A stretch of DNA of 64,000 nt from Butyrivibrio sp. LB2008 (GCF_000621565.1 NZ_KK211306.1:87886-151885); one strand, 5' to 3'. Shown: positions 8,581 to 17,546, counted from the first letter of the stretch. The notes: generated by a model not told the origin, from the letters alone. Translations and numbers: made by a program.

Positions 8581-8970
8581 TCACTTCCTGTACATCGCAA
8601 GCTCAATACTGTCCATATACTGGCAAAGCGAATGATTGAACTTCTCGTAGTCGACATCCATAAATTCATCCGTAAACTGCGCAACGCTCACATCAACAGC
8701 CTTCAGCTGGTTATAGAACGTGATCATTATCGGAACCCCAATAATCTCCGAATGTCCACGAATAACCATATTCATATTTTCGGGAATATTCAAAATATCT
8801 TCTTTGCTGTCAATTCCCACGGGCGAATCCGCCACAAGAATTTCCACATGTTTATAACAATCGTACCCAGCATAAACACCTTTTTTAATGTGTTCCCAGC
8901 CAACCTTATAAGTAAGCTCCCATCTGGAAAGTGTCCATCCGCTTCCATCCTTAACTCCGATTAGATGCAT
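8581..8970 (-). CDS. Conserved hypothetical protein
   Basis: 129 residues, starting at ATG 8970 with GGAGGTAGATT directly upstream. It overlaps the end of the esterase gene by 20 bases, so the two are translationally coupled. The sequence is soluble and mixed alpha/beta, with GSGWTLSRWELTYKVGW near the N-terminus and a C-terminal helix QYMDSIELAMYRK. I do not recognise the family. Close linkage to an esterase-fold gene and to immunity-like genes is the only clue. Confidence 0.7.
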   Translation of the reverse strand: MHLIGVKDGSGWTLSRWELTYKVGWEHIKKGVYAGYDCYKHVEILVADSPVGIDSKEDILNIPENMNMVIRGHSEIIGVPIMITFYNQLKAVDVSVAQFTDEFMDVDYEKFNHSLCQYMDSIELAMYRK

Positions 8971-9721
8971 AATCTACCTCCTTCTCATAGATTAATGGTC
9001 CATTCAGCACCCACGAGAACGCCTTCGCAGTCCTTATGTCCGCATCCTTGAAGTGGTTTCCTTCATTCCATTCAAGCACGCTCTCTACGCCCTGCTTCCG
9101 CAACAGGTCAAAAGAAATTTCAATACAATCCGCAACAGTCGCCATTACGGGATTTCTGGTCTTTGCCTCACGATTTCCAAGACTCAGATACACTCTGTCC
9201 GCATTGATCTTGCCAGCTCTCATATGCTCGATAAATCCCGGAAACCATATCGACGGCGAAGCTGCTGCCACTCCGGTAAAAAGATCTGTCTGATAAGCCG
9301 CCCACAGTGCAAATAAGCCTGCAAGTGAGTATCCGCCGATGTAGTATTTCTTTTTCTCACAAGCGGGTCCTGCAACATCTTTTCCACCTGTCAGCAGTAA
9401 AAACTCTTTATCCTTCTCTGACAGTACTTCATCATCCGCACCCTCAGACAGCACATTGTCACTTCTAAGCTCCTCCAACAATTCCTTTAGCGTCTCACCC
9501 GCGCCGCCTCCAAAATCCTCTTTTCCAAACACCGCAGATGCCTGCCAGGGCGACAGTTCCAGATTCCAATCATCAACCTTATAGGCAAGCAAAAAGAAAT
9601 CATCTCCGACACTATCTCTTATATGCGCAATTTCTTTTTCCATACCCGAAACTTCATGATCCCCGATCAGCTGAACAAGTACATTTGCAGAATCGGGATT
9701 CCCGTATTCATAACGCTTCAT
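8951..9721 (-). CDS. Alpha/beta hydrolase, esterase-like
   Basis: 256 residues from ATG 9721 (GGAGG upstream). It has the nucleophile elbow YIGGYSLAGLFALWAA with Ser132 in a GxSxxG setting, and the strand AAASPSIWFPGF that is typical of the Fes/IroE/esterase D group. A histidine in WNEGNHFKDAD near residue 220 is the likely catalytic base. No signal peptide is present, so it is cytoplasmic. The substrate is unknown. It is coupled to the short downstream gene at 8581. Confidence 0.83.
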   Translation of the reverse strand: MKRYEYGNPDSANVLVQLIGDHEVSGMEKEIAHIRDSVGDDFFLLAYKVDDWNLELSPWQASAVFGKEDFGGGAGETLKELLEELRSDNVLSEGADDEVLSEKDKEFLLLTGGKDVAGPACEKKKYYIGGYSLAGLFALWAAYQTDLFTGVAAASPSIWFPGFIEHMRAGKINADRVYLSLGNREAKTRNPVMATVADCIEISFDLLRKQGVESVLEWNEGNHFKDADIRTAKAFSWVLNGPLIYEKEVDYASNRS

Positions 9722-9774
9722 CCGATAAGCCTCCTATTGCTATCGTCGATCCATTTTATGACAGCAACACTAAG

Positions 9775-10473
9775 TTATCTCTTTACTGCACTTACTCTAT
9801 TAGGATTTAATACAGGAAAATCAGGATCGGCTTCATTTTCAAGCAATAAATCCACTAGCGCATCCGCTCCGTTTTCCATCTTGTACTCCAACTCTTCCTG
9901 ATAAATCGGGAGCAATAGGTAAAAATTAACCACCTTTCCCGTTGACATTGTAAGTCTCATCGGATCGCCCTTTGTCGAAACAGCATTTACAAGCATAATG
10001 TTGTTAAGCCCTGTATTCTCCGCGTATGGTTTTCCTTCTATATCAGCTTGTACAGTATGTCCGTATCCGAGCCATGTATTTGAATTGATGGGTAATCTGG
10101 CGATATCCTTAAGTGCACGAGTTGGCCAATAATCTTTTTCATCGCCCGAATCAATGTTCCAATCTTTTGGTAAAAGAATGACATATTCCGCATATTCAAG
10201 CTTATAATCCTTAAGCTCCGAAGGAACGTTCATCTTATATGCCCCTGCTCCCATAGTAACAAGTTTTAAATACGGATCTTCTTCTGTTGCCGGTAACATC
10301 GCAATATCAAGATGAATATCCGGCGAAATAATTTCATGAAAAACCTTATCAAAAGATCCGAGCGTTTTTTCAATATGCGCCTCTAATTCTTCAATTTCTT
10401 TTTCTTTATACAAATAAAGCGGATAAGGATCTTCTCCGCCGCTTTTCTTCTTAAACTTATCAAATATCCCCAT
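9775..10473 (-). CDS. SUFU-family (suppressor of fused-like) protein
   Basis: 232 residues from ATG 10473 (GAGG seven bases upstream); the frame extends upstream without a ribosome site. The core, with DIHLDIAMLPATEEDPYLKL, VTMGAGAYKMNVP, EYAEYVILLPKDW and LGYGHTVQAD, matches the bacterial suppressor-of-fused family, frequent as an immunity protein in polymorphic toxin loci. The N-terminus is a short basic linker (GIFDKFKKKSG). No toxin is nearby. It heads the minus-strand run of immunity-like genes at 5.7-10.5 kb. Confidence 0.82.
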   Translation of the reverse strand: MGIFDKFKKKSGGEDPYPLYLYKEKEIEELEAHIEKTLGSFDKVFHEIISPDIHLDIAMLPATEEDPYLKLVTMGAGAYKMNVPSELKDYKLEYAEYVILLPKDWNIDSGDEKDYWPTRALKDIARLPINSNTWLGYGHTVQADIEGKPYAENTGLNNIMLVNAVSTKGDPMRLTMSTGKVVNFYLLLPIYQEELEYKMENGADALVDLLLENEADPDFPVLNPNRVSAVKR

Positions 10474-10651
10474 ACTCTTTCCTCTTTTTTCTATAAAACT
10501 ACCGCACAAAAAGAGCTAAAAAAGCTTTTTTGATCTGCGCTTCTCTCTATATTTTACCACGCACAGTCCTTTTTCAACAAAATCCGCGTCTTTTCGCTTC
10601 CTCGATCAGCTTTGGCTGAATAAGCGGATACGTCAGTTCTTGTGGCAACAA

Positions 10652-11149
10652 TCACCCCACTCCCTGAGTCAATTTCTTCTCCATCACCACAACACTCGAA
10701 TTCTTGTCGCCCCACGTAAGTACATCGCTTCGTTTAGCTTCAAATCCCTGCTTTTCCCAGAACGGAATCACATTTGGCTCATAGTCATCAACAACATCTA
10801 TACGGATTTTCACAGCTCCGGCTGAGAGCATATTTTCCTCAAAAAGCCTGTATATTGCTTTCCCTTTCCCACAACTCTGCGCCGCTACATCAAGCATCAG
10901 CATAGACAGATAGACATATCCATCATCTTGAAGCATGTAATCGATAACGCCAATCCCGCTCCCATTCTCAATTATAAGATTCGAGCAAAATCCATGTTCT
11001 TCCATATCTTGTATCTCATGGACAATAAATTTCTCCGAAACTTGTTCCTTTCCAAGATGATGAATCAAAAATTCCTTGTTTGAATTATATATGTTAGCTA
11101 CGACCTCAATATCCGCCGCATCTGCTTTCAATCTTTTAAAAGAAATCAT
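10652..11149 (-). CDS. GNAT family N-acetyltransferase
   Basis: 165 residues, taken from ATG 11149. The frame continues upstream into element A, which is not believable coding sequence. The acetyl-CoA motif lies around DVAAQSCGKGKAIYRLFE, and the end includes PFWEKQGFEAKRSD. The start has no strong Shine-Dalgarno, so it is less certain. It stands alone between element A and the SUFU gene. Confidence 0.82.
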   Translation of the reverse strand: MISFKRLKADAADIEVVANIYNSNKEFLIHHLGKEQVSEKFIVHEIQDMEEHGFCSNLIIENGSGIGVIDYMLQDDGYVYLSMLMLDVAAQSCGKGKAIYRLFEENMLSAGAVKIRIDVVDDYEPNVIPFWEKQGFEAKRSDVLTWGDKNSSVVVMEKKLTQGVG

Positions 11150-11192
11150 GTCATATTTACCAATACGAGTTTTTCCAATTATAGCCAATAAC

Positions 11193-11322
11193 AAAGAGTC
11201 GCTCGCGACTCTTTGCGCGCCGATGCGCAAGCTTTAGCTTGCATAATTCATCTGCGCATCGTTCGCATCCATAGCGGAGCGTTTTTATATCATAGGAAAG
11301 CAATTCCCTATGATATAAAAAA
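11193..11322 (-). repeat. Element A, copy 3
   Basis: Full-length copy: hairpin AAAGAGTCGC/GCGACTCTTT, a nested stem CGATGCGCA/TGCGCATCG enclosing CAAGC/GCTTG, the CATAGCGGAGCG box, then terminal inverted repeat ATCATAGG/CCTATGAT ending in an A-rich tract. It sits between the dehydrogenase and the GNAT gene. Confidence 0.88.
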
Positions 11323-11331
11323 CACCTAGAC

Positions 11332-11397
11332 AGTGTGCTGATACGTTGACAACTTAATAAATTACTTGTGAAATAGTTGATCAAAAGTCAGCACACT
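11332..11397 (-). terminator. Inverted repeat after the dehydrogenase gene
   Basis: Ten-bp perfect arms AGTGTGCTGA / TCAGCACACT enclose about 46 nt, with a second nested pairing (TTGACAACT with AGTTGATCAA). It begins four bases after the dehydrogenase stop. The loop is long for an intrinsic terminator and no clear T-run follows, so it may be a processing or structural signal instead. Confidence 0.5.
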
Positions 11398-11400
11398 ACC

Positions 11401-12360
11401 TCAATACCCGCGCACCTTATCAACCACATGCTTAAGCGGCCTGCCTTCAGCGTAATTGACCAGATTTTCACAGAACATTTCAACATTTTTATCCAGCGTA
11501 TAGTCCAGTGTCAAATTGCCCGCCACATGCGGAGTTATGATAAGGTTCTTAGTAGTCCAAAGAGGACTCTCCTCCGGAAGCGGCTCGTTTACAAACACAT
11601 CCAGCGCCGCCCCCGCAAGCTTTTCGTTCTCAAGATTCTCTATAAGTGCACTTTCATCAATTGCCGATCCGCGTCCGACATTCACAATATATGCGCCTTG
11701 AGGCAGAATATCCATTCTTTCTTTGGATAGCACGCCTTCTGTCTCCGTAGTCCCCGGAAGACACATAACCAACAATTCGGTCTCACGGAGCACTTCATTA
11801 AACTCATCAATTCTGTAAATCTTGTCAAAAGAACTTTCGCTGCATTTTCCGCTCCTGCACACGCCCACAGTGCTCTTAGGCTCAAACGCTTTCGCTCTTC
11901 TTGCAAAAGAACTACCTATATCACCGGTACCAAGCACTGTAATCCTACAGTCTTTAAGCGATTTCTGAGGCAGAGGTTTCCCCCATTCACACGAAATAGA
12001 CTTTCTGAAAAAGACATGCATCTGTCTCATCAACATAAGACTCAACATGACTATATGTTCTGCAATACTGACTCCATATGCCCCTGCAGAATTAGTAATG
12101 ATGCATTCCTCATTTGCAAATACACCCGGTTTTAAAAGAAAATCAACCCCCGCAGAGGGCGCGCAAAACCACTTAATATGCTTGCTCTTTCCGATTGTTT
12201 TTAATCCGGGCCCATAAAAGATTTCTGCATCCTCGAATTCCTCCGGAATGCTGTCTTCAGATTCTATAAAACATACATCAGCACCTACTTGCTCTGCCGT
12301 TTCTTTAATCAAATTCTTGTGTTGAGATTTTAATGCATTGTTATAAACAATTACTTTCAT
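11401..12360 (-). CDS. D-isomer-specific 2-hydroxyacid dehydrogenase
   Basis: 319 residues, the usual size for this NAD(P)-dependent dehydrogenase family. The Rossmann motif is VLGTGDIG (142-149). Catalytic features include NVGRGSAIDE (Arg), a downstream Glu in DVFVNEPLPEESPLW, and His in TPHVAGN. The N-terminal FYGPGLKTIG and CAPSAGVDFLL match the substrate-binding domain. Substrate is unknown; glyoxylate/hydroxypyruvate reductases and other 2-ketoacid reductases look alike. Upstream lies the 64-bp array; downstream a perfect inverted repeat follows the stop. Confidence 0.9.
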   Translation of the reverse strand: MKVIVYNNALKSQHKNLIKETAEQVGADVCFIESEDSIPEEFEDAEIFYGPGLKTIGKSKHIKWFCAPSAGVDFLLKPGVFANEECIITNSAGAYGVSIAEHIVMLSLMLMRQMHVFFRKSISCEWGKPLPQKSLKDCRITVLGTGDIGSSFARRAKAFEPKSTVGVCRSGKCSESSFDKIYRIDEFNEVLRETELLVMCLPGTTETEGVLSKERMDILPQGAYIVNVGRGSAIDESALIENLENEKLAGAALDVFVNEPLPEESPLWTTKNLIITPHVAGNLTLDYTLDKNVEMFCENLVNYAEGRPLKHVVDKVRGY

Positions 12361-12433
12361 CTAACCATCCCCATCCTTGTATATCAATTACAAACTTTTT
12401 ATCCGTAAAAGCCATTTCGCATTCTCTTATTTC

Positions 12434-12665
12434 TACGTGTACAAAATCTATTTATGGATTCTATGTCCGTATTATCACTCCTAAATCCACTTACCTCTAC
12501 GTGTACAGATCAATTCTAAGGTTTTAATGTCCGTAAAGTCACTTCTACATTAGCTCATTTCTACGTGTACAGATCCATTTCTCAGATTCTATGCCCGTAA
12601 AGCCATTACCACATTCACTCATTTCTGCGTGCATAAATCTTTTTCTAGGATTCTATACCCGTAAT
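12434..12665. repeat. 64-bp tandem repeat array
   Basis: Four units start at 12434, 12498, 12562 and 12626, exactly 64 bp apart. Each opens with TACGTGTACA and has a partner TGTCCGTA or TGCCCGTA about 30 nt later. The pairing TACG/CGTA plus ACA/TGT is weaker than in the other arrays. It fills the gap between the dehydrogenase start and the YbaK fragment, and abuts that truncated gene. Confidence 0.82.
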
Positions 12666-12690
12666 ACCATTCTCTATTCGATGCAAGAAG

Positions 12691-12852
12691 TCAGCCTTGC
12701 ACAATAAAAGACAGCGTCTTTGCAATCTCAGACTCTGTGCAGCCAATCTGCTGTGCCGCATGTTCAACAGTATCTATAGACTCCGCATGCTCTGTAAGCC
12801 TGTCTCCAAAACCTTTTTCTTCAAGAAATTCTTTTACCCTTGTATTTAGCAT
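12691..12852 (-). pseudogene. YbaK/EbsC-type aminoacyl-tRNA deacylase, N-terminal fragment
   Basis: A 53-residue open frame from ATG 12852, with GGAGG nine bases upstream. It reads MLNTRVKEFLEEKGFGDRLT and then HAAQQIGCTESEIAKTLSFI, the classic N-terminus of YbaK/prolyl-tRNA editing domain proteins (EAA..LG....IAKTL). The family is normally about 155-160 residues; here it ends after the IAKTL strand, 26 bases before the 64-bp array. The start and ribosome site are intact, so the loss is of the 3' two thirds. Probably non-functional. Confidence 0.8.
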
Positions 12853-12887
12853 ATCTAAGCTCCTCCGATCACTTTTTTCACTTTGGA

Positions 12888-14084
12888 TTACCTGGGATTT
12901 CCTGATGTTTCTCTTCCCTCGTCTTCGGGAGAATATTCACTCCAAATTCCCTTTGAAAACCCAAAACTGTAAATTGAAAATCTTTCAAGTGTAGATCCAT
13001 TCTTCAGATCATATGCATTTAAATCTTTTTTCAAATAATCCTTTTGAACCGTCTCCGCTTCATCATTCGCTATATTAGGATATGATAATAATACATAAAT
13101 AATCCGCTTATTATCATTGTCGATAAGTGCATATTCATAAACACTACTATACCCGTCCGATGCAACATATGCAGGAAACTTATAGCTTTCAGTATCATAT
13201 ATGATAATTCCTATATGATAATCACTATCCTCATGCTTTGATTCGAACACCGTGCAAGATATTTCTGACAAACGTTCGACTTCTTTTTTGAACTCATCAT
13301 CTTCATATGTGGCTGAAAGAAATATATATCCATCCGTATCAAACATTCCTGTTTTAAGAGCCGATTCATATTCTACAGAAACAGCATTTTGGCCATCATT
13401 TGGAAAAATAAATAATCCTGTATCAAGATCAGATCCGTATTCTTCAAGCAAATACTCTTTATCATAGTTATCGATTCCCGACTTCTTATCATAGGGCTGG
13501 CTAGCCTCAAAAAAAGCAAGTCCGATAACAAGCGCATTTATCACAATAAACTTTACGCTTATCGCAATCAGCATAATAACTATTACTCGCACAACCGTTG
13601 CAAAATGTTTTTTCTCGGCAAGTTTTTCCAATATTCCATTGGCATAAAGCGTTGTTATGGCAAATGCCACCAATCCCAAAAAAGATAATACAACCGCCCC
13701 AAACCTGAATATATTAGGCTCATATTCAATGCACTGAAACACAACTGCCAGAGTCAGAAACATTGTTCCTATCAGGCTGATTATCCTTACCCATTTGAAA
13801 AGACTGCCTTTCTCCGTTCCGGCGTAGTCCGCCATTTTGTCGGCAACTTCTTTTATTTCTTCATTCATCCCGCTTTTCCTTTCGCCATCAATTATTTCTC
13901 GCACATCCACATCGTAATAATCAGCAATAGCGGACAAAAGAGAAATATCCGGCATATTAGATCCTGTCTCCCAACGTGAAACGCTCCTAGAAGACACACC
14001 AAGGAGCTGCGCAAGTTCTTCCTGGGTAATCCCTTTTTCTTTTCTCAAGTCTTTTAAAAATAAGCCTATCTTCTTCTGATCCAT
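12888..14084 (-). CDS. XRE-family transcriptional regulator with membrane domain
   Basis: 398 residues from ATG 14084 with GGAGG six bases upstream. An XRE helix-turn-helix spans about 5-60 (LRKEKGITQEELAQLLGVSS and RSVSRWETGSNMPD). Three hydrophobic segments follow (about 90-210): LIGTMFLTLAVVFQCI, FGAVVLSFLGLVAFAITTL and VIVIMLIAISVKFIVINALV. The C-terminal ~190 residues are unrecognised, and given the topology may be outside the cell. This layout suggests a membrane-tethered regulator that senses an external signal. It lies next to the YbaK fragment. Confidence 0.85.
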   Translation of the reverse strand: MDQKKIGLFLKDLRKEKGITQEELAQLLGVSSRSVSRWETGSNMPDISLLSAIADYYDVDVREIIDGERKSGMNEEIKEVADKMADYAGTEKGSLFKWVRIISLIGTMFLTLAVVFQCIEYEPNIFRFGAVVLSFLGLVAFAITTLYANGILEKLAEKKHFATVVRVIVIMLIAISVKFIVINALVIGLAFFEASQPYDKKSGIDNYDKEYLLEEYGSDLDTGLFIFPNDGQNAVSVEYESALKTGMFDTDGYIFLSATYEDDEFKKEVERLSEISCTVFESKHEDSDYHIGIIIYDTESYKFPAYVASDGYSSVYEYALIDNDNKRIIYVLLSYPNIANDEAETVQKDYLKKDLNAYDLKNGSTLERFSIYSFGFSKGIWSEYSPEDEGRETSGNPR

Positions 14085-14221
14085 GGGATACCTCCTTCCC
14101 TTGCATGATAATTTAATCCAAAGCAGCATTAACACGACACAAAGCGGGAATTGCCGTATTTACTGCATTAGACAGTAGTGTCTATAGTTCTTTTTCAAAT
14201 AAATGTCTCCCTAAAACGTGA

Positions 14222-14719
14222 TCATTTCACACGCTTTCCGTGTATTTCACAATCAAGAGTGTAAGAGCCGTCATCAGAAACCATTACGTTTTTCCAAGTA
14301 AAACTGTTGTCAGTAATATCAGAAAAAATCCAATAGGTATTCTCTTCATCCAGAACCTTTCCAACAAGTTCATTGCCTTTCTTATCAAAACGCAGTCTCT
14401 TCATACAGTGATCGCATGTATATACAACATCATAGCAATTCTCAAAATGATTAAACATGCGCAAAGAAGAGCCGTATTCACCGTCCGGCTGAGGCGCTTT
14501 TTCTTTGGTATCACGCGACGGAAATATAAAAACATCCTGTATTCCCGCACCTTCAAGCACTCTTCTAAAGAGCCACTCGCCCTTTACATATCTTTTTTGA
14601 CCATTAAATTCATCATAATAATCGCAGTCCCAATCTCCAATAAGCGGTGCAAACCAATCGTATTCATCAGGGATTTTATCAGTTTTGGGAGACAATAGTG
14701 CATCTATAAAGTTATCCAT
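14222..14719 (-). CDS. Conserved hypothetical protein (lipocalin-like, IGDWDCD motif)
   Basis: 165 residues from ATG 14719 with AAGG upstream. It reads DWFAPLIGDWDCDYYDE near the N-terminus, then repeated strand-like segments (GEWLFRRVLEGAGIQDVFIF, SSLRMFNHFENCYDVV). The pattern is that of the DUF1579/lipocalin-like proteins, which begin with a GxWxxxY motif and bind small ligands, but the match is by pattern only. Two cysteines in TCDHCMKRL could bind metal. It has its own ribosome site. Confidence 0.7.
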   Translation of the reverse strand: MDNFIDALLSPKTDKIPDEYDWFAPLIGDWDCDYYDEFNGQKRYVKGEWLFRRVLEGAGIQDVFIFPSRDTKEKAPQPDGEYGSSLRMFNHFENCYDVVYTCDHCMKRLRFDKKGNELVGKVLDEENTYWIFSDITDNSFTWKNVMVSDDGSYTLDCEIHGKRVK

Positions 14720-14769
14720 TTTTTACCTTCCTTCTATATATGACATCATGCTTATAACCCCATCCTCGC

Positions 14770-15540
14770 TTACCGGTAGCATATAACGCTCACAGTCTGG
14801 TCATACTCCTTACCGTCTTCAAGCTTAAACGGATGTTGTTTTGCCACGCCGCCAAACCAGTTGTATGGCTGGTCATTTTCTGTTTTGCCGTTACATATCT
14901 CAACTGCGCCTCGCCTCATGCACCTTAATAGCGATATGTCGTCAAAACCTGTCGCGTGCCCGTGGAGTATCACATCCGCCTCTTTTTCAAGGAACATGAT
15001 CTTATCAATGGCCTTTACGTATTCATTCATCTCAGGGCACCCGTCCAGTTGCATCCATAAATGATGGTTAACGGAATCACCTGTGAAAAGAATCCTGTCC
15101 TCCTTTAGAAGCAGCAGAATTCCGCCGGGAGTATGCCCCGGAAGATCATATACTTCAAGTGTTTTCCCGCCAAGATCTATCACATCGCCGCCCTTGATCG
15201 GCTTAAGAGGCGGAACAGAAAAGCCTTTCTCATTGCATATTTTCACAAATTCAGGCTCATAAAAAAAAGACGATGCCATTTCAAAATCCTTGGGATTCAT
15301 GTATACCTCATCAAAGTACACATTTCCAAAGATATGATCCGGATGGCCATGCGTATTTACAACAACGATCGGCTTGTCTGTAATTTCCCTGACAACCTTG
15401 TGCAGGTCATTATAACCATTCATCGTATCTATCACGCAGACTCTTTCATCGCCTACAACTATGTACCCCGTCGCTTCGTGCGCCTCATCCAAAAGATATA
15501 GAAAAGGCTTTAACTGTTTGATAAACAATTCTTTTTCCAT
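14770..15540 (-). CDS. MBL-fold metallohydrolase
   Basis: 256 residues from ATG 15540, with GGAGG eight bases upstream. The metal-binding motif THGHPDH is at 63-69. Further metal ligands fit LPGHTPGG, FTGDSVNHH and ILHGHATG. It belongs to the metallo-beta-lactamase-fold hydrolases; the substrate is unknown. The C-terminus (NWFGGVAKQHPFKLEDGKE) is longer than in glyoxalase II. It is about 80 bp downstream of the chromate transporter pair and may share its transcript. Confidence 0.88.
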   Translation of the reverse strand: MEKELFIKQLKPFLYLLDEAHEATGYIVVGDERVCVIDTMNGYNDLHKVVREITDKPIVVVNTHGHPDHIFGNVYFDEVYMNPKDFEMASSFFYEPEFVKICNEKGFSVPPLKPIKGGDVIDLGGKTLEVYDLPGHTPGGILLLLKEDRILFTGDSVNHHLWMQLDGCPEMNEYVKAIDKIMFLEKEADVILHGHATGFDDISLLRCMRRGAVEICNGKTENDQPYNWFGGVAKQHPFKLEDGKEYDQTVSVICYR

Positions 15541-15620
15541 ACAAAGCTCCTCCCGAAACATCAGCTCACGTTTATACTCCGCTTGGTACTTTTTTAATCC
15601 GTATATCATTATCACAATTA

Positions 15621-16181
15621 CTATAATGAATATGCCACAATCCCCACCACTGCCGACAAACAGATAAGCATGATAGGATTCAGGCCTTTTTTCAAAACCT
15701 TCCTTGAGCCAAAATATATAAGCGCGATAACACAGGTTAATACTATTGTGAGAAAATCTGCCTTAGCCCCTAATAATAGTCCGCAGTTTTTTACGAGCAT
15801 AAGTGCACCCGTCACTAAGATAATCCCGATAATGCATGGCTTTACCCCACTAAGAACCGCTTTTACATATCTGTTCCGAAGGAACTTATCCATAACCACC
15901 ATGATCAGCAGAATGATAAAAAAAGCCGGTAACACAACCGCTGTGGTAGCAATAGCCGCGCCTATAAGTCCTCCTTTTTCACTTCCCACATATGTTGCCA
16001 TATTAACCATAATCGGCCCCGGAGTGCTTTCGCTTATAGCAATCATGTATGTCAGCATTTCTTCATCCATCCAGCCATGTGCCGTAACCACATCCCTGAT
16101 AAGCGGAATCGCAGCGTACGCTCCACCAAAAGAAAAGAATCCAACTTCCAAAAAGCCTATGAGCAAATCAAGATATATCAT
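15621..16181 (-). CDS. chrA: Chromate transporter subunit (ChrA, short chain)
   Basis: 186 residues with about five hydrophobic segments and the CHR-domain signature (LEVGFFSFGGAYAAIPLIRD, AISESTPGPIMVNMATYVGS). It is the second half of a split ChrA: its ATG overlaps the stop of the upstream paralogue (ATGA). Short-chain ChrA proteins work as pairs in the inner membrane to export chromate, but many Clostridia homologues have no proven substrate. Confidence 0.9.
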   Translation of the reverse strand: MIYLDLLIGFLEVGFFSFGGAYAAIPLIRDVVTAHGWMDEEMLTYMIAISESTPGPIMVNMATYVGSEKGGLIGAAIATTAVVLPAFFIILLIMVVMDKFLRNRYVKAVLSGVKPCIIGIILVTGALMLVKNCGLLLGAKADFLTIVLTCVIALIYFGSRKVLKKGLNPIMLICLSAVVGIVAYSL

Positions 16182-16750
16182 TTCTCCACCTGCTCCTTTT
16201 CTGTATTTTTTATCATAAATACCATCAGTCCAATAACTGCAGCCGCGAGCATCAATACCATCGAAGAAATATTAAGTGAAAAAATATTGATCACTATCAT
16301 TGAGATCACCGCAAAGCAGACCATTGAAATCTGCATCGGAGCTCTTTTCATCTTTTTGAGCATCTTTATAGCAGCATCTATAATAAGAATTCCAACAGCT
16401 ATCTTGATTCCCTTAAATGCATTTGCAACCTGGGTTATCTCAAGAAAATGATTCAGGAATCTTGAGATCAGATAGATAATTATAAATGAAGGGAGCACCA
16501 TCCCAAGCGTTGCCGCAATTGCTCCCGATAATTTACCTTTCTTGTATCCGACAAAAGTTGCACAGTTGATTGCTATGGGCCCCGGTGTAGACTCCGCGAT
16601 CACTGCAATCGTCATCATCTCATCATGTGTTATCCACTTTTTATTCTCCACGCAAATATTCTCTATGAGTGAGATCATCGCATAGCCTCCACCAAAGGTA
16701 AACATTCCTATTTTGGCAAAGGTAAAAAATAATTCTAATAATACAGACAC
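16178..16750 (-). CDS. chrA: Chromate transporter subunit (ChrA, short chain)
   Basis: 190 residues, a paralogue of the next gene with the same CHR signature (FAKIGMFTFGGGYAMISLIE, IAESTPGPIAINCATFVGYK). The start is GTG 16750, with GGGGG seven bases upstream. It ends in a charged tail (NTEKEQVEK) overlapping the next gene by four bases. The pair forms an operon and probably a heterodimeric membrane transporter. Confidence 0.9.
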   Translation of the reverse strand: MSVLLELFFTFAKIGMFTFGGGYAMISLIENICVENKKWITHDEMMTIAVIAESTPGPIAINCATFVGYKKGKLSGAIAATLGMVLPSFIIIYLISRFLNHFLEITQVANAFKGIKIAVGILIIDAAIKMLKKMKRAPMQISMVCFAVISMIVINIFSLNISSMVLMLAAAVIGLMVFMIKNTEKEQVEK

Positions 16751-16768
16751 TTTAACGCCCCCAAGTTA

Positions 16769-17206
16769 TCACAAAGTCATTCTCATCGAAGCTACGCCAT
16801 CAGCACAATCTACTTCTTCAAACCCCATGCGCTTATAAAGCCCGTATCCAATACTCATCACTTCCGGCTTGGTAGTGAACTTCACTTCTTTAAAACCAAG
16901 TTTTCTGCTCCTGTCCAGCATCTCATTCATAAGAATTCTTGCATAGCCTTTTCCTCGATAATCAGGCTTGATATAAAGCCTTTTCGCCTCACAGGTATCA
17001 TTATCAACATGCTTGATTGCGATAGTCGCTATTGGATTTTCATTTTCAAATCCAATCAAAAGAGCTCCACCTTTATAATACGTATCAAGATCAGCAAGCT
17101 CTTTATCCAATGATACAAAGCAGCTCTCAGCGCCTTTTATCTCAGAATATTCCCTGATCAGCTTTTTTGCTACTTCGTAGTCCTCACAATCCTTTATTTC
17201 AAACAT
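16769..17206 (-). CDS. GNAT family N-acetyltransferase
   Basis: 145 residues, with the acetyl-CoA loop KPDYRGKGYARILMNEML preceded by CEAKRLYI, and a C-terminal GYGLYKRMGFEEVD. This is the compact RimI/PhnO-like form. The start is ATG 17206 with GGAG about ten bases upstream. Substrate unknown. It lies just upstream of the chrA pair (18 bp between stop and GTG) and may be co-transcribed with it. Confidence 0.9.
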   Translation of the reverse strand: MFEIKDCEDYEVAKKLIREYSEIKGAESCFVSLDKELADLDTYYKGGALLIGFENENPIATIAIKHVDNDTCEAKRLYIKPDYRGKGYARILMNEMLDRSRKLGFKEVKFTTKPEVMSIGYGLYKRMGFEEVDCADGVASMRMTL

Positions 17207-17410
17207 TTAATTGCCTCTCCTTTTATAATGTATTTTGTCATATATATTTTGTATCCGGCTTATCATGTTCATCAAACTCACGCCTTAGCGTAATATTGTG
17301 TTGTTTTGCCATTCCATGTATTCGGACGTAATAAGCACCGGCCTGCTGTCATGTTTCCGTCGCCCTGATAACTTGTATGTTCATAGTACCCTTTCCGGAC
17401 TCAACTTAAA

Positions 17411-17546
17411 TACAGCGGGAATTTATAAAGTTGCATTTCCCGCTGCCATAATCAAGACAAAAGCTTGCTTTTCAACAGCGGATTTTATAAAACCGTTTAT
17501 TTCGCTGTCATAATTAAAAAAATGCTTCTTTTTTGGCGGCGAAAAT
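17411..17546. repeat. Relic of the 63-bp hairpin array
   Basis: Two degenerate units of the CCGCTGTC / GACAGCGG family, at 17440 and about 17502, plus a leading right arm (CAGCGG). They match the first units of the long array at 20178, including the AATTTATAAA flank. The region from 17207 to 17720 has no gene; the only structure I see is this relic. Confidence 0.75.
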
